Source of the DNA: an uncultured Bacteroidales bacterium
GTDB lineage: Bacteria > Bacteroidota > Bacteroidia > Bacteroidales > P3
Reading direction: 5' to 3'
Length of the DNA: 64,000 nucleotides
NCBI GenBank assembly: GCA_900314925.1
Contig: OMXC01000015.1
Location: 78,933 to 142,932 of the forward strand
Below the pieces are notes generated by a model, which saw only the letters and a list, made by a program, of their open reading frames with translations, made no database searches and was not told the origin of the DNA. The position numbers and the translations under genes were made by a program. Positions within the stretch are counted from its first letter, which is position 1; every line of letters begins with the position of its first letter. Below, in pieces: positions 37,198-46,110 of the stretch.

Positions 37198-38298
37198 ATG
37201 TTCGATAACATCCGCCCCCTGACCGACGCCGAGCTGCCACAGGCCCTCGACGCCATAGCCGCCTCGCCGCTGATGACGCCCATTGCGCGCTTCATACACC
37301 CCGGCGCCGACCCCGAGGACCTTGCCCGCCAGCTACGCTCCATCGGCGACATACACACCCTGCAGGACACTGTCATGCGCGACGCCATAGGACGCATTGT
37401 CGGACAGACCATCACCGACTTCACCCACACCGGCACCGACCTCGTCGTTCCGGGCCGCCCCTACCTCTTCATCTCCAACCACCGCGACATCACCCTCGAC
37501 GCCTTCCTGCTACAGTACCTCCTCTTCGAGTACAACGACCTCTACATCACCTTCGGCGCCAACCTCATGCAAGACCCCGTCATCACCCTCATAGGGCGCG
37601 CCAACCGCATGTTCCGCGTCGAGCGCGGCGGCACCCCCAAGGAGTTCTACCACAACATGCTGCAGGTGTCGCAATACATCCGCCAGGTCACCGTCGGCGA
37701 CCACCACTCGGTGTGGATAGCCCAGCGCAACGGCCGCACCAAAGACGGCCTCGACCGCACCGAGGTGTCGCTCCTCAAGATGCTCGCCCTCAGCGGCCGC
37801 GCCACCCGCGAGGCTCCCCTCATGCCGCTCAAGGCGCTCAACATAGTGCCCGTAAGCATCAGCTACGAATGGGAGCCCTGCGACCTGCTCAAAGCCCACG
37901 AGCTGCACATGCGCTCCATAGGCCCCTACCGCAAAGCCAGAGGCGAGGACATGAACAGCGTCCTCACAGGCATCATGCAGCCCAAGGGGCATGTGCACCT
38001 GAGCATCACCGCGCCGCTCACCGACGAGGAGATAGACCGCTGCTCGGCCACCGACAGCCCCTTCGAGAACCTCGCCGCGCTCATCGACCGGCGCATCGTC
38101 ACCGGCTACCGCCTGCACCCCACCAACTACCTGGCCTACGACCTCGTGCACCACACCTCACACTTCGCCGACCACTACTCGCCAGCCCTCAGCCAGCATT
38201 TCCAGCAGCGCCTCGACAGCATCCCCGACGCCGAGAAGACCCTGCTCCTCGACATCTACTCCAACCCCGTCGAGCAGCAATACCCGACGCTGATCTGA
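37198..38298 (+). CDS. PlsC-like acyltransferase family protein
   Basis: 366 aa from the ATG at 37198; a TTG at 37192 is less likely. The acyltransferase signature is FISNHRDITLDAFL, with His and Asp separated by five residues (HX5D) rather than the usual four, a variant seen in Bacteroidota members. FRVERGGTPKEF and SVWIAQRNGRTKDG follow. It has a long helical C-terminal region. It ends the co-directional run and is probably another acyl-transfer step in building the lipid product. Confidence 0.82.
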   Translation: MFDNIRPLTDAELPQALDAIAASPLMTPIARFIHPGADPEDLARQLRSIGDIHTLQDTVMRDAIGRIVGQTITDFTHTGTDLVVPGRPYLFISNHRDITLDAFLLQYLLFEYNDLYITFGANLMQDPVITLIGRANRMFRVERGGTPKEFYHNMLQVSQYIRQVTVGDHHSVWIAQRNGRTKDGLDRTEVSLLKMLALSGRATREAPLMPLKALNIVPVSISYEWEPCDLLKAHELHMRSIGPYRKARGEDMNSVLTGIMQPKGHVHLSITAPLTDEEIDRCSATDSPFENLAALIDRRIVTGYRLHPTNYLAYDLVHHTSHFADHYSPALSQHFQQRLDSIPDAEKTLLLDIYSNPVEQQYPTLI

Positions 38299-38326
38299 CG
38301 AACGATACATGCTGTAAAAACCAAAA

Positions 38327-38347
38327 AAGGAGCCATCTCGGCTCCTT
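38327..38347 (-). terminator. Terminator of tRNA-Ser (may also stop the operon)
   Basis: An 8-bp stem (38327-38334 with 38340-38347) with a 5-nt loop is followed on the minus strand by six T, which is a good intrinsic terminator for the tRNA. On the plus strand no T-run follows, so termination of the operon would be weaker. Confidence 0.8.
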
Positions 38348-38357
38348 ATCTTCTCAG

Positions 38358-38444
38358 CGGAGAGACAGGGATTCGAACCCTGGGACCAGCAAGCTGGTCA
38401 ACGGTTTTCGAGACCGCCCCGATCGACCACTCCGGCATCTCTCC
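38358..38444 (-). tRNA. tRNA-Ser (anticodon CGA)
   Basis: The minus strand gives a full class II tRNA of 87 nt including the G discriminator. The acceptor arms are GGAGAGA/TCTCTCC. The anticodon loop CTCGAAA, closed by GCGGT/ACCGT, has CGA at the anticodon. A long variable arm (GACCAGCTTGCTGGTC) is typical of serine, and the T-arm is CAGGGTTCGAATCCCTG. No CCA is encoded. It reads UCG codons. Confidence 0.95.
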
Positions 38445-38581
38445 TCGAACTTTTGAGGGTGCAAAATTACTACTTTTTGCCGACATGGCAAAATTAATTT
38501 TCAAGCAAGAATACAAGTAACTACACAACAGCATGTTACGGATACGCATTTTATCGCATCCCTTGCTATTCCTGCATCTGT

Positions 38582-38680
38582 ACGGAGCCCCTACGGCCCC
38601 CCTACGGAGTCCCTTCGGCCGTTCTTCAGTGGAAGGCCGTAGCGGGGCCGTAGGAGGGCCGAAGGGAGGCCGTAGGGGAT
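38582..38680. repeat. 11-bp-phased palindromic array, copy 3
   Basis: Nine 11-bp units without slippage: ACGGAGCCCCT, ACGGCCCCCCT, ACGGAGTCCCT, TCGGCCGTTCT, TCAGTGGAAGG, CCGTAGCGGGG, CCGTAGGAGGG, CCGAAGGGAGG, CCGTAGGGGAT. It lies between the tRNA-Ser and the promoter of the large T9SS gene and resembles copy 2 almost unit for unit. Confidence 0.9.
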
Positions 38681-38763
38681 GGGGCGGCAGGCGGGCAAAC
38701 AGGGCCTACGATGCAGAAACTGTTAAATTTAGCAAAGCATTTGGCCATGTCGCAATAAAAAGC

Positions 38764-38771
38764 TATTTTTG
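38764..38771 (+). promoter_or_regulatory. Bacteroidota -7 promoter box, T9SS adhesin
   Basis: TATTTTTG, 76 nt upstream of the ATG at 38848. A TTTGG lies 24 nt before it (38740-38744). Confidence 0.55.
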
Positions 38772-38847
38772 CAGTTAGTACCACAAACCGCCACAGCGGG
38801 CACAAACACACACAACAGACAGAATATCAACAAACAGCATAAACAAA

Positions 38848-41800
38848 ATGAAGACAAAGACCCTCCGCGTTTTAGCACTGGCCGCATTGCTGGCCACTCC
38901 TTTTGCCCTCGCGGCGCAGCAGTCGCTGCCCTACAGCTACGGCTTCGAGGAGGCCGCCGAGATGAACAACTGGACGACGCAGAGCATGAACACCGAGAAC
39001 GCCGCCAACATGACGCGCGTCACGACGCAGCACAACACCGGAGCTTGGTGCTTCCAGTTCGCTTCGAACACCTCCGCCTCCAACGGCAACTACAACCAGT
39101 ACCTGATAAGTCCGGAGCTGAACTGCCCCAACGGCATGCACCTGAACTTCAAATACAGGAAGCACAGCAACTGGGTGAACGAGCGCTTCCGCGTGGGCTA
39201 CTCGGCCACCACGGCCGACGTGAGCAGCTTCACCTGGCTCGGCTACACGACCACGACCTCGGGCTCCAACACAACGGTGTGGACCGACTATGACATCAAC
39301 CTGCCCGCCGGCACTAAATATGTGGCCATCAACTACGACAGCTATCTGGGCACCGGCACTTCCAACTATCTCTATATCGACGACATCGAGATGGCCGCCG
39401 ACGCCAGTTGCATGCCCGTGACCAACCTGCAAGTAATCTCGTCGACGATTGGAAGCCTGCAGCTGAGCTGGACAGACAACCAGAATGGTAGCGGTACGAC
39501 CTATACGGTTTTTGACATGAGCGACACGACGGTGATGGCCGACAGTGTGACCGGAACGACATACGTCGTCACAGGGTTGGAGAGCAACTCGGAATACACC
39601 TTCGGTGTTGTGGCCAGCTGCGGCAGCGGACAGTATTCGACGCGTGTGTCGGTGACGGGACATACGGCCTGCGGCATCGTGGGCGACGACGAGATGCCGT
39701 GGGGCGACAATTTCGACAGCTATAGCGACGGCTCAGTATCGGACCTGCCATGCTACAAGAGCCTCAACTATGGCTACAGCAGCAATACTGACTATCCGAA
39801 GATTGGTGTCACCGATGGAGTTGACGGTGTGAACAGCAAGGCGATGGTGTTCCGTGTGCGCGGCACGTCGCAGTACGAGCTGGCCATACTGCCCGAGTTT
39901 GAGAGTCTCTACGACAAATCGGTGGTCTTCGACGTAAAGGACAACGGTACATACTATAACGGCGACGTGCTGTACACCGAGGTGCTGGAAGTTGGTGTAA
40001 TGACCGACCCCACAAATCAAGCGACTTTCACCACCGTGCAGACTTTCTCGGGCATGAACGCCACATGGGTGGAGAAGACCGTCGACCTGAGTACCTATTC
40101 GGGCAATGGCTATTACATCGCCTTCCGCTGCCACAATACACAAGCCAACACCAACGGCACGCTCTACATCGACAACCTCTACGTGCTTGAGTCGCCCAGC
40201 TGCCCGCGTCTGACGGGTGTCACCGTCGACAACATCACGGGCAACGACGCCACGGTGCACATCGGCGACACCGCAGCGGCAAGCCACATCTCATACCGCA
40301 TCACCTTCACCCCCGACAACGGCGACGACCCCATCGTCATCACCGACATCGACACGACCAACTACACCGCCACGGGCCTGACGCCCAACACGGCTTACAC
40401 CGTCAGCGCCGAAGCTGAATGCAGCGACGGCAGCTTCACGGCTCCCGTGACGGTCTCGATACGCACCGGCTGCGGCCTCATTCCCGAGGAGGCCATGCCC
40501 TTCAGCGAGAACTTCGACAGCTACCAGAACAACGCCCAGGCCGCCATGCCCTGCTGGACCATCCTCAACGCCACGGGAGGCTACCCCAAGTACGCCTCCT
40601 ACCGCAACCACGGCAACGGCTCCGGCAACGGCCTGCTCTGGACCGGCGCCACGAGCCAGAACACCCTGTGCGTGCTGCCGGCCTTCGACGTGCCGCTCGA
40701 CCAGCTGATAGTGAACCTCTGGTTCTACACCACCTCCTCGACCGACGGCATACAGCTGGGCTATGTCACCGACAACGACAACGCCGGCAGCTATGTGGCG
40801 CTGGCATCTTACGTCGGCACGGCCTACGCCTACAGCACCACCGGATGGAGCAATGTGGAGCTCACCGTGCCCTCGGTGCCTGCCGAAGCCTCCAACCTGG
40901 CCATCAAGTTCGTCGGCACAGGCCAGACGGTTGTCGTCGACGACATCGTGGTGAGCGTGGCGCCCAACTGCCCGCAGCCCACGACCGTGGTGGTGAGCGA
41001 CATCACCAACACCTCGGCGCACCTGCACGTGGCCGACAGCAACGACAGCCCCAACTACACGGTGCGCGTCTACGGCGGCGGCAACACGGTGATAGACAAC
41101 GTCACATACACCACCACCGAGATACCGCTCACCGGCCTCGCCGCCAGCACCGTCTACACCGTCGAGGTGGTGGCCAACTGCCCCGACGGCGGCAGCTACA
41201 GCCCCGTGACCATGCAGTTCCGCACACAGTGTGCCGCCATCGGCGAGAACGACCTGCCGTGGAACGAGAACTTCGACAACTACCCCGGCACGTCGGGATC
41301 CCTCGAGTCGCAGTACGCGCTGAACATAACCTGCTGGACTGTGGCCTGCCGCTACTCCGGCTACTACCCCTTCTTCAACAGCGCTGTGCACTACAACGGC
41401 AGCAACAGCCTCTACTGCTACGGCACCGCAGCACAGCCCACGGTCTTCGCCCTGCCCTGGTTCGACAACAACCTGAGCGACCTTCAGCTCACCTTTGCCG
41501 TGCGCAGAACCGACGCACAGGCCAACATTGAAGTGGGTGTGATGAGCAACCCCATGGACACCAACACCTTCGTGCATGTGCAGACCTGCTCCCCGTCGAC
41601 AAGCGGCTCGTGGCAGATGTTCACCGTCACCTTTGCGGGCTTCACCACCGGCAACATAGCCTTCCGCAGCACCAGCCTGGTGAACATCGACGCCATCACA
41701 GTGAACACGACAAGCCTCTGCACGGCCCCCGTCGTCACGCTGAGCGACACCACGACAGAAGGCGTCACCGTGGCACTCAACGATGTGCACAACACGGCGC

Positions 41801-43734
41801 ACTACATGCTCTACCTTGACGGCAGCACCACCGGCATCGAGGTGAACGGCAACACGTACACCATCGAAGGCCTCGCCCCCGGCACCATACACAGCCTCAC
41901 GGCACGCACCGTCTGCGGAACAGGCAGCATGTCGGACAACAGCCCGGCCGTGGGCTTCCACACCCTCTGCGAACCTGTAAGCACCCCGTCGTGGAGTGAA
42001 GACTTCGAGACCTGGGCCACGGGCGACAGCACCTACAACCCCTGCTGGGTGAGCGTCACCGACGGTACCACGCCGACCCCATACGCCGAAAACACCAACG
42101 GCAACAAGTCGCTGTACTTCCTCGCCAGCTCCGGTGCCTACAACGCCTGCTACTCCATGGCCAAGCTGCCGCAGTTCGCCGCTGCCGTAAACACCCTCAC
42201 CCTTTCGTTCCGCTACAAGGTTAGCATCAACGCCAGCGACAGCCGCATCATCGTCGGCGTCGCCGGCGACGGCAACGACACCGCGGGCTTCACACGCATA
42301 GCATCCTTCACTCCCGCCAACACCAACTGGCACGAATACGACGTCGACCTGGCCGCCTACAACGGCACCAACAACCGCATAGCCGTCATGCTTGTCGCCG
42401 GCGGCGACAACCGCGTGGCCTACGGCTACATGGACGACGTCGAGGTCTACGTCACCGGCGACTGCCTCCGCCCCGCCCCCATAGTGGTCTCGAACGTGGG
42501 CGCCGACAGCGTGCATCTCGACTGGAGCGCAGGCAGCACCCTGGGCGACTTCAGCATCAAGTGGACCGACGAAGACTCCACAACCGTATATGACCAGCTG
42601 GGCTACACGCTTGAGAACCTCCAGCCCTACACCACATACACCGTTACCGTGCGCCGCGAATGCGACGGAGAACTCAGCCGTCCGCGCACCGTCACCTTCA
42701 CCACCCATGCCCTGCCGGCAAGCCTGCCTTACAACACCGGCTTCGAGACAACGAATGACACTCTCTGGAACTATGCGCAGGCCGAGAACAACCAATGGCA
42801 CATAGGCAACGCCGTCAACAACGGCGGCAGCCGCTCGCTGTACATCAGCACCGACGGCGGCGTCAGCAACACCTACGTCAGCGACGCCACACACGCCTAC
42901 GCCTACCGCATTCTCAACATCACCGAGAGCGGCAACTACGACATCAGCTTCGACTGGAAAGCCAAAGGCGAGCCCACCACCATAGACTGCGACTACCTGC
43001 GCGCCTACATCGCACCCGAGGCCAACGCGCCCGTGACAGACATCACCTCGATACCATCTTCGTGGCAGAGCATCACCGACCCACTGAGCATGGAGGAGGA
43101 CTGGCAGTCGATATACACCGTGGCCAACGTTGAGGCCGCCGGCAACTACGCCCTCATCTTCTGCTGGAAGGTCGACGCGCTCACTGTCACCAACCCGCCG
43201 GCAGCCATTGACAACATCATCGTGGCACGCCAGTCTTGCACACCGCCCACCGACCTCACCTACGGCCAGGCCACCGCAACGACTATCAGCTTCAGCTGGA
43301 CCGCCGGCAGCAACGAGACAGCCTGGGATGTCAACATCAACAACAGCGGCTGGCAGCGCGTCAGCGTCACCAACTACACCGCCACGGGCCTGACCCCTGA
43401 CACCGACAACGACATCGCCGTACGCGCCGTTTGCGGCGACGGTGGCAACAGCTTTGCCATCACAGGCACCATGCATACCGGCACCCTCGGCATCGCCGAC
43501 AATGACGCCTTGATTGTGGCCATCACCCCCAACCCCGCCACCAACATCATCACCGTCAGCGCCGGCGCCATGCACCAGGCCGCCATCATCGACCTCAACG
43601 GACGAACCGTGACGACCGCCCCAATGACCGACGGCAGCGCCACCTTCGACGTAAGCACCCTTGCACGTGGAGCCTATTTCGTCCGCATCACCGGCGACCA
43701 AGCCACCATCGTGCGCAAACTCATAGTGCGCTGA
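38848..43734 (+). CDS. Large T9SS-secreted adhesin-like protein, six jelly-roll/FN3 repeats
   Basis: 1628 aa. A signal peptide (MKTKTLRVLALAALLATPFALAAQ) precedes six repeats, each with a jelly-roll domain of about 150-175 aa of the cleaved-adhesin/MAM type and an FN3 domain of about 85-95 aa. Jelly-roll starts lie near residues 27, 274, 542, 795, 1041 and 1289, recognisable by phrases such as MPWGDNFDSY, MPFSENFDSY and LPWNENFDNY. FN3 domains start near 188, 452, 708, 958, 1206 and 1464 at a C-x-x-P/V motif. The T9SS type A sorting domain (ITPNPATNIITV to VRKLIVR) begins near 1550. It is expected on the cell surface and may bind glycans or proteins. The first repeats differ most. Confidence 0.85.
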   Translation: MKTKTLRVLALAALLATPFALAAQQSLPYSYGFEEAAEMNNWTTQSMNTENAANMTRVTTQHNTGAWCFQFASNTSASNGNYNQYLISPELNCPNGMHLNFKYRKHSNWVNERFRVGYSATTADVSSFTWLGYTTTTSGSNTTVWTDYDINLPAGTKYVAINYDSYLGTGTSNYLYIDDIEMAADASCMPVTNLQVISSTIGSLQLSWTDNQNGSGTTYTVFDMSDTTVMADSVTGTTYVVTGLESNSEYTFGVVASCGSGQYSTRVSVTGHTACGIVGDDEMPWGDNFDSYSDGSVSDLPCYKSLNYGYSSNTDYPKIGVTDGVDGVNSKAMVFRVRGTSQYELAILPEFESLYDKSVVFDVKDNGTYYNGDVLYTEVLEVGVMTDPTNQATFTTVQTFSGMNATWVEKTVDLSTYSGNGYYIAFRCHNTQANTNGTLYIDNLYVLESPSCPRLTGVTVDNITGNDATVHIGDTAAASHISYRITFTPDNGDDPIVITDIDTTNYTATGLTPNTAYTVSAEAECSDGSFTAPVTVSIRTGCGLIPEEAMPFSENFDSYQNNAQAAMPCWTILNATGGYPKYASYRNHGNGSGNGLLWTGATSQNTLCVLPAFDVPLDQLIVNLWFYTTSSTDGIQLGYVTDNDNAGSYVALASYVGTAYAYSTTGWSNVELTVPSVPAEASNLAIKFVGTGQTVVVDDIVVSVAPNCPQPTTVVVSDITNTSAHLHVADSNDSPNYTVRVYGGGNTVIDNVTYTTTEIPLTGLAASTVYTVEVVANCPDGGSYSPVTMQFRTQCAAIGENDLPWNENFDNYPGTSGSLESQYALNITCWTVACRYSGYYPFFNSAVHYNGSNSLYCYGTAAQPTVFALPWFDNNLSDLQLTFAVRRTDAQANIEVGVMSNPMDTNTFVHVQTCSPSTSGSWQMFTVTFAGFTTGNIAFRSTSLVNIDAITVNTTSLCTAPVVTLSDTTTEGVTVALNDVHNTAHYMLYLDGSTTGIEVNGNTYTIEGLAPGTIHSLTARTVCGTGSMSDNSPAVGFHTLCEPVSTPSWSEDFETWATGDSTYNPCWVSVTDGTTPTPYAENTNGNKSLYFLASSGAYNACYSMAKLPQFAAAVNTLTLSFRYKVSINASDSRIIVGVAGDGNDTAGFTRIASFTPANTNWHEYDVDLAAYNGTNNRIAVMLVAGGDNRVAYGYMDDVEVYVTGDCLRPAPIVVSNVGADSVHLDWSAGSTLGDFSIKWTDEDSTTVYDQLGYTLENLQPYTTYTVTVRRECDGELSRPRTVTFTTHALPASLPYNTGFETTNDTLWNYAQAENNQWHIGNAVNNGGSRSLYISTDGGVSNTYVSDATHAYAYRILNITESGNYDISFDWKAKGEPTTIDCDYLRAYIAPEANAPVTDITSIPSSWQSITDPLSMEEDWQSIYTVANVEAAGNYALIFCWKVDALTVTNPPAAIDNIIVARQSCTPPTDLTYGQATATTISFSWTAGSNETAWDVNINNSGWQRVSVTNYTATGLTPDTDNDIAVRAVCGDGGNSFAITGTMHTGTLGIADNDALIVAITPNPATNIITVSAGAMHQAAIIDLNGRTVTTAPMTDGSATFDVSTLARGAYFVRITGDQATIVRKLIVR

Positions 43735-43754
43735 CATACATACCCTACACAAAG

Positions 43755-43784
43755 AGCGGGCGTCTTGGCAGCAAGACGCCCGCT
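43755..43784. terminator. Bidirectional hairpin terminator
   Basis: A perfect 13-bp stem (43755-43767 with 43772-43784), loop GCAG, lies between two convergent genes. AT-rich sequence follows on the plus strand. Confidence 0.85.
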
Positions 43785-43807
43785 ATTATATTACAGCCTC
43801 ACGATGG

Positions 43808-44593
43808 TCACACATCTATACGCATAGAGTCACTCGCCACGACGCAGTTGGCAAACTCCGCACTGGCTTGCTCCAGCAACAGGTCTGGCTCACGGTAGCG
43901 CGCACTGATATGCGTCAGCAACAGCTTCTCCACATGGGCTTTTGCCGCCAACCGTCCGGCCTGGCCCGCGGTGAGGTGGCACCGCGTTGTGGCAAGCTCC
44001 ACCAACTCGTCGGCGAAGGTGCACTCCAGGCACAGCAGATTAGAGCCCTCGATATAAGGCAATATATCCTCCGTATAAGCCGTGTCGCAGCAGTAGCTGT
44101 AGACGCGCGGAGCATTGCTGCCACGCGGCACCTCGGTGATGCGGAAGCCATAGGTGGGCACCGAGTGCACCAGCGGAAATGCATCCACCGTGCATCGCTT
44201 GCCTTCAAAGACCCTGTGCATCCCCTCGCCGAAGTCCATCTCATGCCACTCTATCGGGAACTCTATATGGTTGCCCGTCAGGGCGAAGGTAGTCTCTATC
44301 ACCTCGCGCGCCCCCTTTGGTGCCACAATGGTCACCGGCTCTGTGCGACCGCAAAGATGCATAGTGCTCAGCAGTCCAGGCAACCCGAAGAAGTGGTCGC
44401 CATGCAGGTGCGAGATAATCACCGTCCCAAGACTCTGCAGTTTCAGATGGTTGTAGCGTATGCGGTCCTGCGTAGCCTCGGCGCAGTCGATGAGCAGCTT
44501 GAAGCCATTGGCATTGAGCACCTGGGCGCTGCAGCGCCGCACACCCGTGGGCAGGGCTGCACCCGACCCCAATACCGTTACGTAAAAATTCAT
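43808..44593 (-). CDS. rnz: Ribonuclease Z
   Basis: 261 aa metallo-beta-lactamase fold. The start FYVTVLGSGAALPT and the metal motif SHLHGDHFFG (H62-x-H-x-D-H) are characteristic, with further ligands in LVHSVPTYGFRI, SYCCDTAYTED and LLTHISARY. It cleaves the 3' trailer of tRNA precursors; this matters here because the tRNA-Ser has no encoded CCA. It is somewhat shorter than the usual 300-310 aa, with compact loops. Its start overlaps the upstream transporter's stop (ATGA), so the two are translationally coupled. Confidence 0.88.
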   Translation of the reverse strand: MNFYVTVLGSGAALPTGVRRCSAQVLNANGFKLLIDCAEATQDRIRYNHLKLQSLGTVIISHLHGDHFFGLPGLLSTMHLCGRTEPVTIVAPKGAREVIETTFALTGNHIEFPIEWHEMDFGEGMHRVFEGKRCTVDAFPLVHSVPTYGFRITEVPRGSNAPRVYSYCCDTAYTEDILPYIEGSNLLCLECTFADELVELATTRCHLTAGQAGRLAAKAHVEKLLLTHISARYREPDLLLEQASAEFANCVVASDSMRIDV

Positions 44594-46065
44594 GCCCTAC
44601 CTCCTTTCCCTACCGACGACAGCCACAACAGGCCGAAGGTTATCAGACCGTTGACAAGCAATATCTCGAACCCGAAAGCATAGCCGAACCATACCGGCGA
44701 CCATACCTTCAACAAATAGCATACCACCGGCGACGCTACAGCTATCAGCGGCACCCAGCGGTCGCGCGCATTCCTCCGAGTGAAGAGGCCGAAGGCATAA
44801 AGGCCCAGCAGCGGCCCGTATGTGAAGCCAGCCACGTCGAACACCGTGTCGATGAGCGACTGGCGGTGGAAGGGCCTGAAGGCGACGATCACCAGCAGAT
44901 AGAGCAACGCAAAGCCCACATGCACCAGCCGGCGCACCCTCAGTTCTTTGTTCTCGTTTCTGTCTTTGCCCTTGCCGAAGCCAAGGAAGTCATAGCAGAA
45001 GGTCGTCGTCAGCGCCGTCAGCGTGCCGTCGGCGCTGCTGTAGCCAGCGGCAACCATGCCCAGCACAAAGACCACGGCGGTGAAGCCGCTCAACGAGAAG
45101 GCTATCGAGGGGAATATCTTGTCGGGCACCACGGCGCCGACCTCGTTCACAGGCAGCGCGAAGCCCGTCTCGGCCGAGTAGGCCAGCAGCGCGGCGCCGA
45201 GCGAGAGGAACAGTATGTTGACCACCACAAACAGCAAACTGCTGGTCATCACGTTCTTCTGCGCGTCGCGCAGGCTCTTGCAGGTAAGGTTCTTCTGCAT
45301 CATATCCTGGTCAAGGCCAGTCATGGTGATGGTGATGAACATGCCCGCCAGCACCTGCTTCACCCAGAACTTGGGCGCCGTAGGGTCGGTGTCGAACATG
45401 CGCGTGTAGCCCTTATCCGCCGACACCTTCATCAGGTCGCCAAAGCTGATGTCCAGATTGTTGAGTATCGCCACCACCGTAGCCACCGCCGCCGCCAGCA
45501 GAAAGGTCGTCTGCAGCGTGTCGGTCCACACCACAGTCTTGATGCCCCCACGGAATGTGTAGAGCAGTATGATGGCTATGAACACCACCGCCGGCACCCA
45601 GAAGGGTATGCCCCAGGCGCGGAACACGAACTCATAGAGCACGAAGACAACCAGATACATCCTCAGCGCCGAACCCAGCAGGCGGCTCAGTATGAAGAAC
45701 AAGGCGCCGGTCTTCTCGCTCCTTGCGCCGAAGCGCTGCTCCAGATAGGTGTATATCGACGTCAGGTTGAGTCTGTAGTAGAGCGGCAGCAGCAGCAACG
45801 CTATCACCGCGTAGCCCAGCACATAGCCAAAGACCAGCGGCATGTAGGTCCACGCCCCGTTGTATACGCCACCAGGCACCGACATGAAGGTCACGCCGCT
45901 CAACGACGCCCCTATCATGCCGTAGGCCACCACGTACCACGGCGACCGCCGACCGGCACGGAAGAAGGCCTCGTTGCCCTTCGCGCCGCGTCGACCAGTG
46001 AGCCACATCACAGCGAAAAGCAACACCGTATAGGCGGCAAAACACAATAGTATAGTCAGTTCCAT
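44590..46065 (-). CDS. Sodium:solute symporter (SSS family)
   Basis: 491 aa with 12-13 predicted membrane helices. SSS landmarks are GRRSPWYVVAYGMIGASLSG, a core around FRGGIKTVVWTDTLQ and MVAAGYSSADGTLTALTTTF with the sodium-site Ser/Asp. The family imports sugars, amino acids, nucleosides or organic acids with sodium; the substrate cannot be assigned. It is the first gene of the pair with rnz and has its own promoter. Confidence 0.88.
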   Translation of the reverse strand: MELTILLCFAAYTVLLFAVMWLTGRRGAKGNEAFFRAGRRSPWYVVAYGMIGASLSGVTFMSVPGGVYNGAWTYMPLVFGYVLGYAVIALLLLPLYYRLNLTSIYTYLEQRFGARSEKTGALFFILSRLLGSALRMYLVVFVLYEFVFRAWGIPFWVPAVVFIAIILLYTFRGGIKTVVWTDTLQTTFLLAAAVATVVAILNNLDISFGDLMKVSADKGYTRMFDTDPTAPKFWVKQVLAGMFITITMTGLDQDMMQKNLTCKSLRDAQKNVMTSSLLFVVVNILFLSLGAALLAYSAETGFALPVNEVGAVVPDKIFPSIAFSLSGFTAVVFVLGMVAAGYSSADGTLTALTTTFCYDFLGFGKGKDRNENKELRVRRLVHVGFALLYLLVIVAFRPFHRQSLIDTVFDVAGFTYGPLLGLYAFGLFTRRNARDRWVPLIAVASPVVCYLLKVWSPVWFGYAFGFEILLVNGLITFGLLWLSSVGKGGRA

Positions 46066-46091
46066 GCTATCTGTCCAATAATTAGAGACTG

Positions 46092-46099
46092 CAAAGATA
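46092..46099 (-). promoter_or_regulatory. Bacteroidota -7 promoter box, symporter-rnz
   Basis: TATCTTTG on the minus strand, 26 nt upstream of the ATG at 46065. Confidence 0.65.
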
Positions 46100-46110
46100 C
46101 AAAAAAAATC

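Noticed and set aside
38358..38444. tRNA-Ser as integration site of the biosynthetic operon
   Set aside because: The tRNA 3' end does face the operon, but I find no repeated copy of it near 15300 and no integrase in the window.
40291..43752. A 1153-codon open frame antisense to the large T9SS gene
   Set aside because: It has the same composition bias as other shadows, while the sense frame has six recognisable repeats, a signal peptide and a sorting domain.
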